From: Rhodovastum sp963804495
GTDB taxonomy: Bacteria; Pseudomonadota; Alphaproteobacteria; Acetobacterales; Acetobacteraceae
Reading direction: 5' to 3'
NCBI GenBank assembly: GCA_963804495.1
Contig: CAWDQN010000009.1
Span: 307,341 to 371,340 of the forward strand
DNA length: 64,000 nt
In this document: in pieces, positions 8,790 through 17,890 of the stretch
Numbering within the stretch: the first letter of the stretch is position 1
Layout: each line of letters begins with the position of its first letter
The notes under the pieces: generated by a model
The model's database searches: none
What the model was told of the DNA's origin: nothing
What the model saw: the letters and a program-made list of their open reading frames with translations, nothing else
Made by a program: the position numbers and the translations under genes

Positions 8790-10919
8790 TCAGATCAAAC
8801 CCTTGATCGCGGCTCTCATTTCAGCTATATCGACACTGAATTCCAGTGCTCCTGCGCGGCTGTGTTCCGACTCGGGCCGGGTAACGCATGTCGCGAAAAA
8901 CACCTGCCACTCGTGCCCGAACAGCATGCACGCTGCACGGATCCATCCCTCGACGAACGCTTCCGGTTGAATTTCGAATACACGCGTTCCGGGGTCACAG
9001 AACCCGACATTGGCCATCGCCGCCCCCGACTTGCCGGCCACGATCGCGCAGGATGCGAACAGTCTTATCTGCTCCATGACAGTCAGCCGTTCCGGAGCAA
9101 CGATCTCGAACCCCGCCTGGCGAAACAACTCTTCCACCGCGTGGCGATTGATCAGGACTCTTTTCTTGCTATCGAATTGCCGCGATATAAAGACCTTCCG
9201 GTCGCGAACCCCGATCGGCCCACCCGCAAGAAAACGGAGCGCATCGAAGGCGGGTCGTGCGAACCGCGTCGGGTACGGCACGTGGAGAGAGATGTGGCTG
9301 GAAACAACGATCTTGCGGAACACCGACGGCCTGTGGATCGCGCGGTAACGTCGGGCAATGCCCAGCATCGAAAGAATGTCATGTTGCCAGACCGCCAGCG
9401 GAGGGCCGATGATTTCAGCGGCACCGGCGTGAAGCGCGGCCATGAGCATATAAACGACCGGCAACCCGTCGTAGAGGAAATGGCCGTAGTTGTGGAATCC
9501 CGTGCCGCAAATCGGGATGGCGGTGGCGTCCACGTAGTCCAGCGCGGCGAGTTGTTCCGAGAAAACGCATTCGCCGCCGTCGTTCAATTGATAGAGCGGG
9601 TCGTTTTTTGCCAATACGTCAAGTATAGGTGAAGCAAGAAAATAGTTGGTTAAGCATGCATCATAGAAGCCTCTTCTGAGACTGCAAACGGTCGTTGACT
9701 GGGGCGAGAACACGACGTTGTGCAACAATAAAGTTTCGGTCTCGTGCATTCGGAAACCGCCATCTCTAAAGACGTTGATCGCTGCCGACTTGCCTGACCC
9801 GAACCAATTGAGGCCGCGTCGCAGCGTGTGGGCACTCATGTACGCCAGTGTCCGCGGGGCGTGGCGAAAGCGAAGATCGGTCTGCTCCGACGAACCCATC
9901 GCTGCAACGAGACCAGAGAAGTCGCCGACCGCATCCAGCGTGTCGGAGCTGAAGCTGGCGAGCGGCGAGCCCGGCCTCGGGATCGGCGGATTCCATCCTC
10001 GGATCGCCCGCTCGCCCGGCGCAGAAGGGGGAGTAGCGAATATCGAATCCAACGGAACGCGCCCGAATGGGTTCGCTTCATTCTCCCAATCGGTGAAGTT
10101 GTTCGGCAGATGGTAGATCCAGGTGCAGTACGCCGGGCGCAGATCGCTGGGTTCGATCGCGATGACGTAGCGCGTCAGATAGCCGGCGGGCACGTTTTCC
10201 AAGCATAGCCCCGCGGCGGCCCGTTCAGAAGTGCCCCACGAGACCACATCTTTGCTTTTCTGCTGATCAAAGGAACGGCTGGCGACAAACTCCTGTGCGA
10301 GCTCCTGGTCGAGCACGTACATGCCCATGTACGCGTTATCAACCGGAACGAACGTGTACGGCCCCGCCTCGACTTTCGCTCGCCGGATCGCGCTTAAGGT
10401 CGCGTCGAAGTCCATCACCGCAATCAAGTCTGTCGAGTAATACATTCGTCGGCTGCGGTTGTATTCGACCCTGACAAAAGCGGGCAGAAGCCCGCGCGGA
10501 CGAAGAAACTCACGAAAATAGAGAAAGTAGCAAAAATTGATATAACTGAATCGCGTGTCATCCTCCAGGTAGATAAAATGCGAAAAATGCTCGCAGGAAT
10601 TCAAAAAAATATCGGACACCACGCTGCGATGCTGCCAGCATAAATCGTACGGCTCGGGCAGATCGGGGCAACTAACAATCTCAAACCTCCTCGTGTCATT
10701 CCGGTGGCCGTCCAGCAGCCGTTCCAGCGTTGCCAGATCGCTCGGCTCATGTGTATTGGTGTGAATGATTACCGTCATTTTCGCGACTGGGAAGTCCCGC
10801 AGCGTTCGTACCATATCCAGAAAATGGACAAGACGGTGCGGCCGGAAACGCAACGATGTCGTCACCAAAACGCGGGTCGATAGCGCTTCCTCCTGCACCG
10901 CAGCGTAGAAGTCATCCAT
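8790..10919 (-). CDS. Two-domain glycosyltransferase with GT61-type C-terminus
   Basis: A 709-residue protein made of two enzyme-like halves. Residues 1 to about 330 look like a GT-A type transferase with an acidic YLEDDTRF motif and conserved aromatic segments. The C-terminal 300 residues match the GT61 (DUF563) family, with GTGFHNYGHFLYDGLP, VFISRQFDSKKRVLIN, AGFEIVAPERLTVMEQIRLF and VAGKSGAAMANVGFC. It probably adds sugars to a surface polysaccharide or glycoprotein in the cytoplasm. It follows nothing co-directional closely and sits 151 bases upstream of the methyltransferase gene. Donor and acceptor are unknown. Confidence 0.75.
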   Translation of the reverse strand: MDDFYAAVQEEALSTRVLVTTSLRFRPHRLVHFLDMVRTLRDFPVAKMTVIIHTNTHEPSDLATLERLLDGHRNDTRRFEIVSCPDLPEPYDLCWQHRSVVSDIFLNSCEHFSHFIYLEDDTRFSYINFCYFLYFREFLRPRGLLPAFVRVEYNRSRRMYYSTDLIAVMDFDATLSAIRRAKVEAGPYTFVPVDNAYMGMYVLDQELAQEFVASRSFDQQKSKDVVSWGTSERAAAGLCLENVPAGYLTRYVIAIEPSDLRPAYCTWIYHLPNNFTDWENEANPFGRVPLDSIFATPPSAPGERAIRGWNPPIPRPGSPLASFSSDTLDAVGDFSGLVAAMGSSEQTDLRFRHAPRTLAYMSAHTLRRGLNWFGSGKSAAINVFRDGGFRMHETETLLLHNVVFSPQSTTVCSLRRGFYDACLTNYFLASPILDVLAKNDPLYQLNDGGECVFSEQLAALDYVDATAIPICGTGFHNYGHFLYDGLPVVYMLMAALHAGAAEIIGPPLAVWQHDILSMLGIARRYRAIHRPSVFRKIVVSSHISLHVPYPTRFARPAFDALRFLAGGPIGVRDRKVFISRQFDSKKRVLINRHAVEELFRQAGFEIVAPERLTVMEQIRLFASCAIVAGKSGAAMANVGFCDPGTRVFEIQPEAFVEGWIRAACMLFGHEWQVFFATCVTRPESEHSRAGALEFSVDIAEMRAAIKGLI

Positions 10920-11618
10920 TTATAACACCATTTTCGCCACAGCGCTGTCGCTCTCGACCCGGCTCAGGAACGTCGCAACTTTACCACCGTCCCGTCAACT
11001 TAGGCGATGAGAATCGTGATCGCAACCGTTTCTGTTCCTTCATATCTGCACTGCCGGATCATGACGGTTACGCCGCGTGCGTCATGGCGTGTGACACAAG
11101 ACGTTACTCCAGTGTTGTCGGACGGCACGTGCGTGGCGCGAGGCACCGCAAGGCGCTGCGGCCTGGGGGTCGTGGACGAGGGTGGTCAGCAGGGTGGTCT
11201 CGGAGAACCGCGCGCCGGATTGGAGCACAGCAACGAGCCTGCCAGCGGTTTCGGGATCGTCGCTACGGCCGAAGGGGGGCGAGGAGCCGCCGGCGCGTGG
11301 CGTCCCCGTCGCGGGTGTTTTGCCTGAGCGGCAAACAGCAGTTCCTCCGGACGGTTTGATGCGGACGAACATGCGTGTCTCGGACCTGGCACGACATGGG
11401 TTGCCCAGAAAGCCGGAAGGAATTCATGATTGTAACAGATAGCAATTAATTATATATGCGACAGACCGACGCAATGATCAAAATATTGGAGCGGAAATGA
11501 TATAAACTATCGATTCGCATGATTGTAGAATTGTCGCGGTTATTTATTCCGGCTGATTCGAGCGCATGCATTCTCAAACTCGGCGTGCCCAGGGCAGAGC
11601 TGATGGCCGTTTTCGCTC
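10920..11618. other. 700-bp spacer without a supported gene
   Basis: Several short open frames overlap here on both strands, but none has a ribosome site, family motif or consistent codon use. The part nearest the lipoprotein stop (11430-11570) is unusually AT-rich. It may be remnant DNA left by decay of the surface cluster. Confidence 0.5.
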
Positions 11619-12086
11619 TCAAAGCCCTTCGCTGACCATCGACTGATAGAAGCTGGCGGCAGCCCGATCGACGCAGGCCGAATCCGGCTCCGGACCGGCG
11701 GGCAGGGGAGGAACGACCAACCCGTAGGTCACGACCTGCTGGCCGGCGCGGAACACGCTGGTGCTGAATTCCATGCAGGCGTTGTCGGTGCGCAGCGCCG
11801 AATACACCCGCAGCTTGTTGCCGGTATAGGCACTGAACATCTGGTCGTTCCGGTCGGCGCCAACAAACACCACCTGCACCTGCGGCATCGCCGCCAGCAC
11901 TGCCAGGAACCGGTTGGTGTTGGGCGCGAGCAGCACCGGATCGTTGCGCATCCGCTCGATGCCGATCATCCATGTCTGGCTGAGCGTTGCCGGCGGCGGG
12001 GAGTAGGAGACAGGCGCGCAACTGCCGGCGAGACTGGCTGCGAGACTGGCTGCGAGCCCGACGCCAAAGCGTTTCCAGCAGCGCAC
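11619..12086 (-). CDS. Putative lipoprotein of unknown function
   Basis: A 155-residue protein with a short basic start, a hydrophobic stretch (GVGLAASLAASLAGSC) and a lipobox LAGSC, so it should be acylated and anchored on the periplasmic side. The GTG start has a good GGAG site 6 bases upstream. The same frame is open for a further 259 codons upstream through a broken acetyltransferase gene, which would hide the signal peptide, so the internal start is preferred. The mature part has three further Cys residues and no motif I recognise. It sits in the surface polysaccharide block. Confidence 0.6.
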   Translation of the reverse strand: MRCWKRFGVGLAASLAASLAGSCAPVSYSPPPATLSQTWMIGIERMRNDPVLLAPNTNRFLAVLAAMPQVQVVFVGADRNDQMFSAYTGNKLRVYSALRTDNACMEFSTSVFRAGQQVVTYGLVVPPLPAGPEPDSACVDRAAASFYQSMVSEGL

Positions 12087-12249
12087 GCGACGCTCCGTCG
12101 TTGCGGCCGCATGGGTGCGGCACCCGCGCCAGAGAAGCCTAATTTTATGTACGATCGGTAAACCATCAGCGAAATTGCCGGCCACGGTGAAACAGTGCCG
12201 CGTGGCGGGAGCGTCGCACCAGCCACGCGATCGGCTCACACGAAGTGGT

Positions 12250-13240
12250 TCACCGCCCGATCGGCGCGAAAAACGCGGGTGAAACGCACCAAACTCGACT
12301 CTGCGCGCGGCGATGTAGCGCGGCGACAACTTGCCGCCGAACCCGGAATAGAGTGAAACACTTCCGGCATTGCCGATGCCTTCCATGTCGAAATGCAGGC
12401 CCTTGGCAGCGGCCTCCTGGATCGCTTCCCAGATCAGCAGGCTGATCGCGCCGTTGCCCGCATCCGACCGGCGGGTCGACACCAGATAGAAGCTCGCAGA
12501 ACGGTCCCAGCAGCAGAAGATCGCGGCAATGAGCGAGGCGTTCGCATCCACGGCAGCGGTGATCCGGCCCCGGTGCCGCTCGAGGCACGCCTCGATCAGC
12601 CGGTGGCCGACCACGGTGTCGAGACGGTCCGCTTTGCCGTCCGCCCGCAGGTTGGCGGCGCGAAACCGCATGAACGCTTCGGTGTCCGCCAGGGTCACGA
12701 CGTTCGAGCTGTTTCTGCGCCTGGCGAATGACATTCCGGGTCTTGTCGCGCATGGCCCGCCAGATCGTATCCGCCGGCTGCGGCGCGACCTCGAAGGTGA
12801 ACTGCACGCCGGCATGGAAGCCCTCCATCTGAAAGGCGAGGACGTTGGGCACGCTGCCGGCACATTTGATGTAGGCGGCGTGGACGGGCGGAAGCTGCTG
12901 GATCAGGGCACGGGTAATTCCCAGGCGGCGGCGGAACCTTGCCTGGACACTGCCTTGCCCTTGGTCGGTCGCCGGCCCCAGGAAATGCGTCAGCGTCGGC
13001 ATCACGACCTTCGCCAGCCCGAAGCGCCGGGTCACGGCATAGGGCATGCGGCCGACCACCCGACCATCCTCGCGGACTTCCGCGACATGGAAGGCCCCGG
13101 CGGTGGCGATCTTCGAGCCACCACATCTCGTGGAAGATGGTGGGGCAAAGCGGCTCATCGCCGCTTGGTTGCGGCTCGCTGAGATGTGGCGTGGGCGCGA
13201 CGGCCGCGTTGCCGATCAGCCGCCCGAGCCTGCTCATCAT
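12250..13240 (-). pseudogene. FemAB-like GNAT acyltransferase, two frameshifts
   Basis: Three frames must be joined to recover one protein. The first part ends PTIFHEMWWLE, the second runs from IATAGAFHVAEVREDG to RNVIRQAQKQLE, and the third from VVTLADTEAFMRF to YSGFGGKLSPRY. Together they match FemAB-like acyltransferases (Acetyltransf_6 type), which act on cell-envelope or polysaccharide precursors. Each join needs removal of one extra base immediately after the sequence CTCGAA, near 13111 and near 12702. The natural end is unclear because the last frame runs on into the lipoprotein gene. Either the gene is dead or the two sites are base-calling errors. Confidence 0.75.
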
Positions 13241-13532
13241 GGCAGCGAAGCCGCACCGCTGAAGCTGCGCCGGCGGGGGCGGGTCGCGCAAAACCCAGCT
13301 TCGGTGCGATGCATGGCCGGTCGACCTGACGTCACGCGTGAACGCGACAAGATAACGACTGCCATTATCTGCGCAATCAAGCTGGATTATCTTGTAATCC
13401 GCGCGTATAGAATAGGCGTTAAATTAATGTCAAGCATGCCGTTGTGCAGGCGCGGCAATGGCCTTCGTCCGATCAATACGCTCCGATCGCGGGATCGATT
13501 CTGATCGGCAAACCGCGGCGGCAGACGCAGCG

Positions 13533-15104
13533 TCAGCGTGCCCGCTCCCGGTCGCCCAGCAGGTGGGGCACCGTCCGCAGCAGGATATACAGGTCCAGCC
13601 AGAAGGACTGGCGTTCGATATATTCCACGTCCAGCGCCACCCGGCGGCGGATGTCGGCGACGCTGTCGACCGCCCCGCGCGAGCCATGAATGGCGGCCCA
13701 GCCGGTGATGCCGGGTTTGATCCGGTGGCGATGGGCATACTCGGCCACGAGGCGGGCCGATTCGGCGTCGCCGGTCTTCATGCCGATGGCATGCGGCCGC
13801 GGTCCCACCAGGGACATCTCGCCGCGCAGCACGTTGAACAGTTGCGGCAATTCGTCGAGGCAGGTGGTGCGGATGAAGCGGCCGACCCGGGTGACCCGCT
13901 CATCGTTGGCGGTGACCTGTCGCGAGGCGGTCGGGTCGGTGGCCTCGCGGCGCATGGAGCGGAATTTCCACACGATGATCGTCTCGTTGTTGAAACCGTG
14001 CCGGCGCTGGCGGAAGAACACCGGGCCGGGGCTGTCCAGCTTCACGGCGATGGCGACCAGCAGCATGACCGGTGCGGCCGCCAGCAGGGCCAGGCTGCCC
14101 AGCAGCACATCCTGCACCCGTTTGGCAAACAGCCGCGACGGGTCGATCTGGTGACCGGACAGCATCAGGAGCGGCGTCTGCGCCAGCCAGGACAGGGTCT
14201 TCGAGGGCTCCGCCGCGCCGTCGATGTCGAACAGCAGCGACACCTCGTTGGGCAGCACGTGCAGGCGCTCGATCAATTGGCGGACACGTCCCTCGGCGCT
14301 TGCCGGAATGGTGAGCACCACCCGGTCGACGTACGGCAGGATGCGATGGGTCAGCAGCGCCTTGGTGTCGCCCAGCACCGGCACGCCGCCGACGCTGGGC
14401 GGAATCCGGTCCGGGCTGCGGTCATCGAACACGCCGAGCACCACGATATCGCCGGTGTCGTGGGCGCGGTTGATCAGTCGCTCGGCGTTGGCGGTCGCGC
14501 CGACGATGACGACATTCGGGGTCAGCTTGCCGGCCCGGCGCAGGGTGACCATGCTGCGCCACCAAACCAGGCGCAGGCCCAGGACGCCGGCGGCGCTGGC
14601 GGCAAACCAGATCGTGGCCGCCCGAGCCTCGGCCGCCCCGATCGGCAGGACGGCGACAAGCCCCGCCAGTCCCGCCCCGGCCAGCAACAGACCGCCGCCG
14701 GCGCGGCCAAGGGCGTGCGGCAGGGACCCGCTCATGCGGGAGAAATCGGCGCCGGTCCCGGCCAGGCAGAAGATCAACGACGGCACGCCGGCGGCAAACG
14801 GCAGCACCGCGGCCAGCGGCGCCTGCAGCAGACCCTGCGGATGGGCTGCCGCGCAAACGCAACCAGCCAGGACAATGAGCATCGCGGCTTCGATCGCCCG
14901 GAACAGGCGCCCGGTCAGTTGGGCGTCGGACCGCGTCCGGCTGGAGGCCAGGGCGCCAGGGCGGAATGGCCCGCGCCGGTCACCGGGAGAGTCCGCCGCT
15001 GCGGGCCGGGTGCCGGGCGCGGCCGGGCCGCTTGCGTTCGGGAGCGGTGCGCGGGCGGGACTCATGTCAACCATTCGATCGGCTAAGGGAAGTTCGTGTA
15101 ACAT
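13533..15104 (-). CDS. Undecaprenyl-phosphate sugar phosphotransferase
   Basis: A 523-residue membrane enzyme that starts assembly of an exopolysaccharide repeat unit by moving a sugar-1-phosphate, usually glucose, onto undecaprenyl phosphate. Residues 50-180 carry several membrane segments, followed by a CoA-binding-like domain (VVIVGATANAERL). The C-terminal catalytic domain holds KRVQDVLLGSLALLAA, DSPGPVFFRQRRHGFN, WKFRSMR, LDELPQLFNVLRGEMSLVGPRP and KPGITGWAAIHGSRG, the standard signature of the WcaJ/PssY type. Start choice is uncertain: a Met 13 codons in is equally possible. It lies 105 bases downstream of the polymerase/ligase gene and is probably co-transcribed with it. Confidence 0.9.
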   Translation of the reverse strand: MLHELPLADRMVDMSPARAPLPNASGPAAPGTRPAAADSPGDRRGPFRPGALASSRTRSDAQLTGRLFRAIEAAMLIVLAGCVCAAAHPQGLLQAPLAAVLPFAAGVPSLIFCLAGTGADFSRMSGSLPHALGRAGGGLLLAGAGLAGLVAVLPIGAAEARAATIWFAASAAGVLGLRLVWWRSMVTLRRAGKLTPNVVIVGATANAERLINRAHDTGDIVVLGVFDDRSPDRIPPSVGGVPVLGDTKALLTHRILPYVDRVVLTIPASAEGRVRQLIERLHVLPNEVSLLFDIDGAAEPSKTLSWLAQTPLLMLSGHQIDPSRLFAKRVQDVLLGSLALLAAAPVMLLVAIAVKLDSPGPVFFRQRRHGFNNETIIVWKFRSMRREATDPTASRQVTANDERVTRVGRFIRTTCLDELPQLFNVLRGEMSLVGPRPHAIGMKTGDAESARLVAEYAHRHRIKPGITGWAAIHGSRGAVDSVADIRRRVALDVEYIERQSFWLDLYILLRTVPHLLGDRERAR

Positions 15105-15209
15105 GACGCAGGATGCCCGCTAATGCTTTCAGTATGTGATCGTTTCGTTCCCTTTGGCCAGCGAAATATCGTCCAGCAAGGACACCCCGGAACGGGCACC
15201 TCGGCGCGA

Positions 15210-16610
15210 TCAGCGCAACCGCGGCGACAGCAGCGGAGCGGCCATCGGCGGATCATCGGCGGGAGACAGGGTGGCGCCGAGAAAGACGAAGACGAATGCG
15301 CAGGGCAGCGTCAGGCTGAACAGGGATTCGACCGGGCAATAGGCGATCAGGCAGGCGGCCAGCGCCACCCCGACCTGCGCGCCCCGGTGCTCCGCCGTGC
15401 CCCGCGCCGTCCGCCACAGCCGCAGGAGCACGACCGCGGTGGTCAGCGCCATGGCCAGCACGAAGGGTCCGAAGGTCAGCATGCCGCCGGTGTAAAGCGT
15501 GCCGTAGACGGTTGAATGGCTGCCGATCGGCAAGTCCTCCCTGGGATGCACGGACGGGCCGATCCAGCCCTGCCCGATCACCGGCGACAGCAGGAAGCCT
15601 TCCCAGCTTTTGGCATAGATCAGCTCGCGCGCCATGCTCGAGCCGGCGCGTGCGGCGTCGACCGCGCCGCGCGCTTCCACCGCTTCGGTGACCGGGTTGA
15701 TACCCGCCAGCGGCAGCACGGACAATCCGATGGCCAGCGCGCACAGCAGCACCAGCCGCCAGAGCCAGCGCAGGCGCAGGAACAACAGCAGCGCCAACGC
15801 CAGAATCAGGGAAATCTGGGCGATGCGGCTCCAGCTGAACACCACGGCCACCAATCCGCCGGCCGTGCCGATCATGCGCCAGACCCGGTGGCGCTCCAGC
15901 GTGCTGATGAGGAAAATGCCCAACCCGCCGAGCCCCAGCGCGGTTGTCCATGGAAAAAACAGGACCAGCCGCAGCAACGGATCGCCGAAGGTCAATTCCT
16001 GCTGGTAGAAAACCACGGCCGCATAGAAACTGACCACGTCCGACGATGGCGCCAGCAACGCCACCGGTGTCTGTAAATTGAGAAAACTGGGCAGATGCGT
16101 GGTTTGCCAGATCATGGCCGACAGGGCACCCAGGAGCAGAATATACAGGCCGAGCCGCGCGACGGCGCGCACCGTGCCGGCATCGTTCAGCCGATGGGCG
16201 GCGCCCGCGGCAATGCCCAGGCCGCCGAAGATCCAGCCGAGCACGGTCATCGACAGGGCGTTGCGCAGGCCCAGCCCGGCCAGGCCGGTGCGCACGCCGT
16301 TCAGGATGGACGCGGTGGCCTGCGCCGCGGCGACGCATAGCCACAATGCCACCACCAGATTGACCAAACGGTCGCGCGGCCAGCGCCGCCACGCCAGCCG
16401 GACCACGACGGCCGCCTGCGCAAGGGTCAGCGCGCCGAGCAGCCAGAGCGCCGGGGTCCAGGTGAGCAGCGAGGCAAACATCCCGGCATCCGATCCTGCG
16501 ACCACCGGTGCCGGGCGCAGGGTGGGCGCAGCGAGCGCGCGCAGGCGGCGAGTGGACGTGCCGGCGGCCCGATCGGCGGCGTCGGGCTCGATGTCGGCGA
16601 CCCGCATCAT
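15210..16610 (-). CDS. O-antigen polymerase/ligase family membrane protein
   Basis: A 466-residue protein with about twelve hydrophobic segments and the family's typical late periplasmic loop. That loop holds MARELIYAKSWEGFL, IGQGWIGPSVHP and GSHSTVYGTLYTGG. Such proteins (Wzy, WaaL) polymerise or transfer lipid-linked glycans at the outer face of the inner membrane. The neighbouring sugar phosphotransferase argues for Wzy-type polymerisation of an exopolysaccharide. The tandem ATGATG start is preceded by GGAAGGGAGG. A longer upstream extension lacks hydrophobic or conserved content and is not used. Confidence 0.8.
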   Translation of the reverse strand: MMRVADIEPDAADRAAGTSTRRLRALAAPTLRPAPVVAGSDAGMFASLLTWTPALWLLGALTLAQAAVVVRLAWRRWPRDRLVNLVVALWLCVAAAQATASILNGVRTGLAGLGLRNALSMTVLGWIFGGLGIAAGAAHRLNDAGTVRAVARLGLYILLLGALSAMIWQTTHLPSFLNLQTPVALLAPSSDVVSFYAAVVFYQQELTFGDPLLRLVLFFPWTTALGLGGLGIFLISTLERHRVWRMIGTAGGLVAVVFSWSRIAQISLILALALLLFLRLRWLWRLVLLCALAIGLSVLPLAGINPVTEAVEARGAVDAARAGSSMARELIYAKSWEGFLLSPVIGQGWIGPSVHPREDLPIGSHSTVYGTLYTGGMLTFGPFVLAMALTTAVVLLRLWRTARGTAEHRGAQVGVALAACLIAYCPVESLFSLTLPCAFVFVFLGATLSPADDPPMAAPLLSPRLR

Positions 16611-16912
16611 CCTCCCTTCCGTGAGTTCGCATCCCGCATAACAGCCGCGGTGACGTGGGATCAACCGCGGACCCGCCCCTTGACCCGATACGTGATGACA
16701 GCTTCGACCCTGAGGGCCGATGTCCCTCGGGGGGTCAAGACTTGCCGCAGGCCGCGACCTGCAGGCGTGCGCCACCTTCCCCGCCGGTGCGCGGGCGAGG
16801 TGTGCCACGGACTACCCGTCAAAGCTGTAGCGGCAATGGCGGTTGCACGTCCGCGCGGTGCGGGCCGCCGATTCAACCTGCATCGGCGCCGACATAGGGC
16901 GCGGGGGGTTTG
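16611..16912. other. Spacer between polymerase gene and broken beta-helix gene
   Basis: A 302-bp gap on the minus-strand path. No gene is supported. It contains the competing stem-loops listed separately. Any promoter for the polymerase gene should lie here, but I see no convincing -35/-10 pair. Confidence 0.4.
16679..16739. promoter_or_regulatory. Overlapping stem-loops upstream of the polymerase gene
   Basis: CTTGACCC at 16679-16686 can pair with GGGTCAAG at 16732-16739. The inner GACCC-GAGGG at 16706-16716 can instead pair with CCCTC-GGGGTC at 16723-16736. The two folds share the right arm and exclude each other, as in attenuators. A simple terminator for the broken gene upstream is an equally good reading. 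Confidence 0.35.
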
Positions 16913-17639
16913 TCAGGTCAGCAGCGAATGATAGTTCAGCAGGTCGGCCAGACCGAGATTGGGCGCCCCGTTCAACACTGCAATCGCGGTGACGCTGTCG
17001 TTGACCGCGATCGACAGCGTGGTACCGATGCTCGCGTCGGTGACCCGCAGGTATGTGCCGGCGTGCTGTTGGAGCCGTTCCATTTCGTCGCCGCCAGGGC
17101 GGTGCGGAGATCGAGCAGGTCCTTGTTGGTCTCGCTGAAGCCGGTGATGCTGTCGAAACCTTTGCCGGCGGCGGGCAGCACGAAGGTGTCGCCGCCGAAG
17201 GCGCCGCCGACGTTGGTGTTCGAAGCACTCCCGCCAGCCACGCTGTCGTCGCTGAAGGTGACGCCGCTCAGCGTCACCGTGCCGGCAGCGGCCACGAATA
17301 GGCCGCCGCCCAGCCCCGCGCCGGCGCCGCCAAACCCGCCGATGCCGCCGGTGCCGTGGTGTCGTCGATCGCCAGATGGTCGATCGTGACGTTACCGGCA
17401 TAGTCGAACAGGCCGCGACAGGTGTTCCCGCCGTTCAGCACCTAGCCGGTGCCGTTGATGCTCAGCGTGTTGCCGGTGGCGAGGTTGATCGCGTTGAGAT
17501 CGTTGCCGAGCGCGGCGTCGATGGTGATGTTGCCGGTGAAGGTGATCGTGCAGGCGGTGCTGCCGGGCACCGCGGCGTCGATTGCCGCAATGGCGGCATT
17601 GAGTTCTTGTCCGGTGGAAGCCGAATATGTGGTCGACAT
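16913..17639 (-). pseudogene. Remnant of a secreted beta-helix protein with type I secretion tail
   Basis: The N-terminal part (MSTTYSASTGQELNAAI, then FTGNITIDAAL) is followed by an in-frame TAG at 17442-17444. The frame then continues VLNGGNTCRGLFDYAG. A frameshift leads to a Gly-rich stretch, VAAAGTVTLSGVTF and GFDSITGFSETNKDLLDL, and a second frameshift leads to GTYLRVTDASIGTTLSI and the end LLNYHSLLT. The last 90 residues have the form of the RTX-type C-terminal export domain. Intact relatives are much longer, so the middle has probably been deleted as well. It once encoded a surface or extracellular adhesin-like protein. Confidence 0.7.
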
Positions 17640-17890
17640 ACGCCGCCTGCGCATTCGATGGATCGCCCGAACGCCCGGCAACCAGCCCGCGCAACACTCG
17701 CGTTATGCCCGAGGCCGTCCACGGAACCGGTTTCGGTATTTTTTTTGCCGACATGGTTGCATGGGCGTTTGAAAAGCCACAAAGGGCCGGCCGGCATATG
17801 CGAGCAGGCGCCAGCCAGGGCTCGCAAGCGCGCGCCCGCCCCCGGTGGCGCGGCAGGTTTCAGGCCGAACTTACATACGCCTCACGCCGG

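Noticed and set aside
10920..11618. Several short open frames of 60-170 codons
   Set aside because: They overlap each other on both strands and lack ribosome sites, motifs and coding-like composition.
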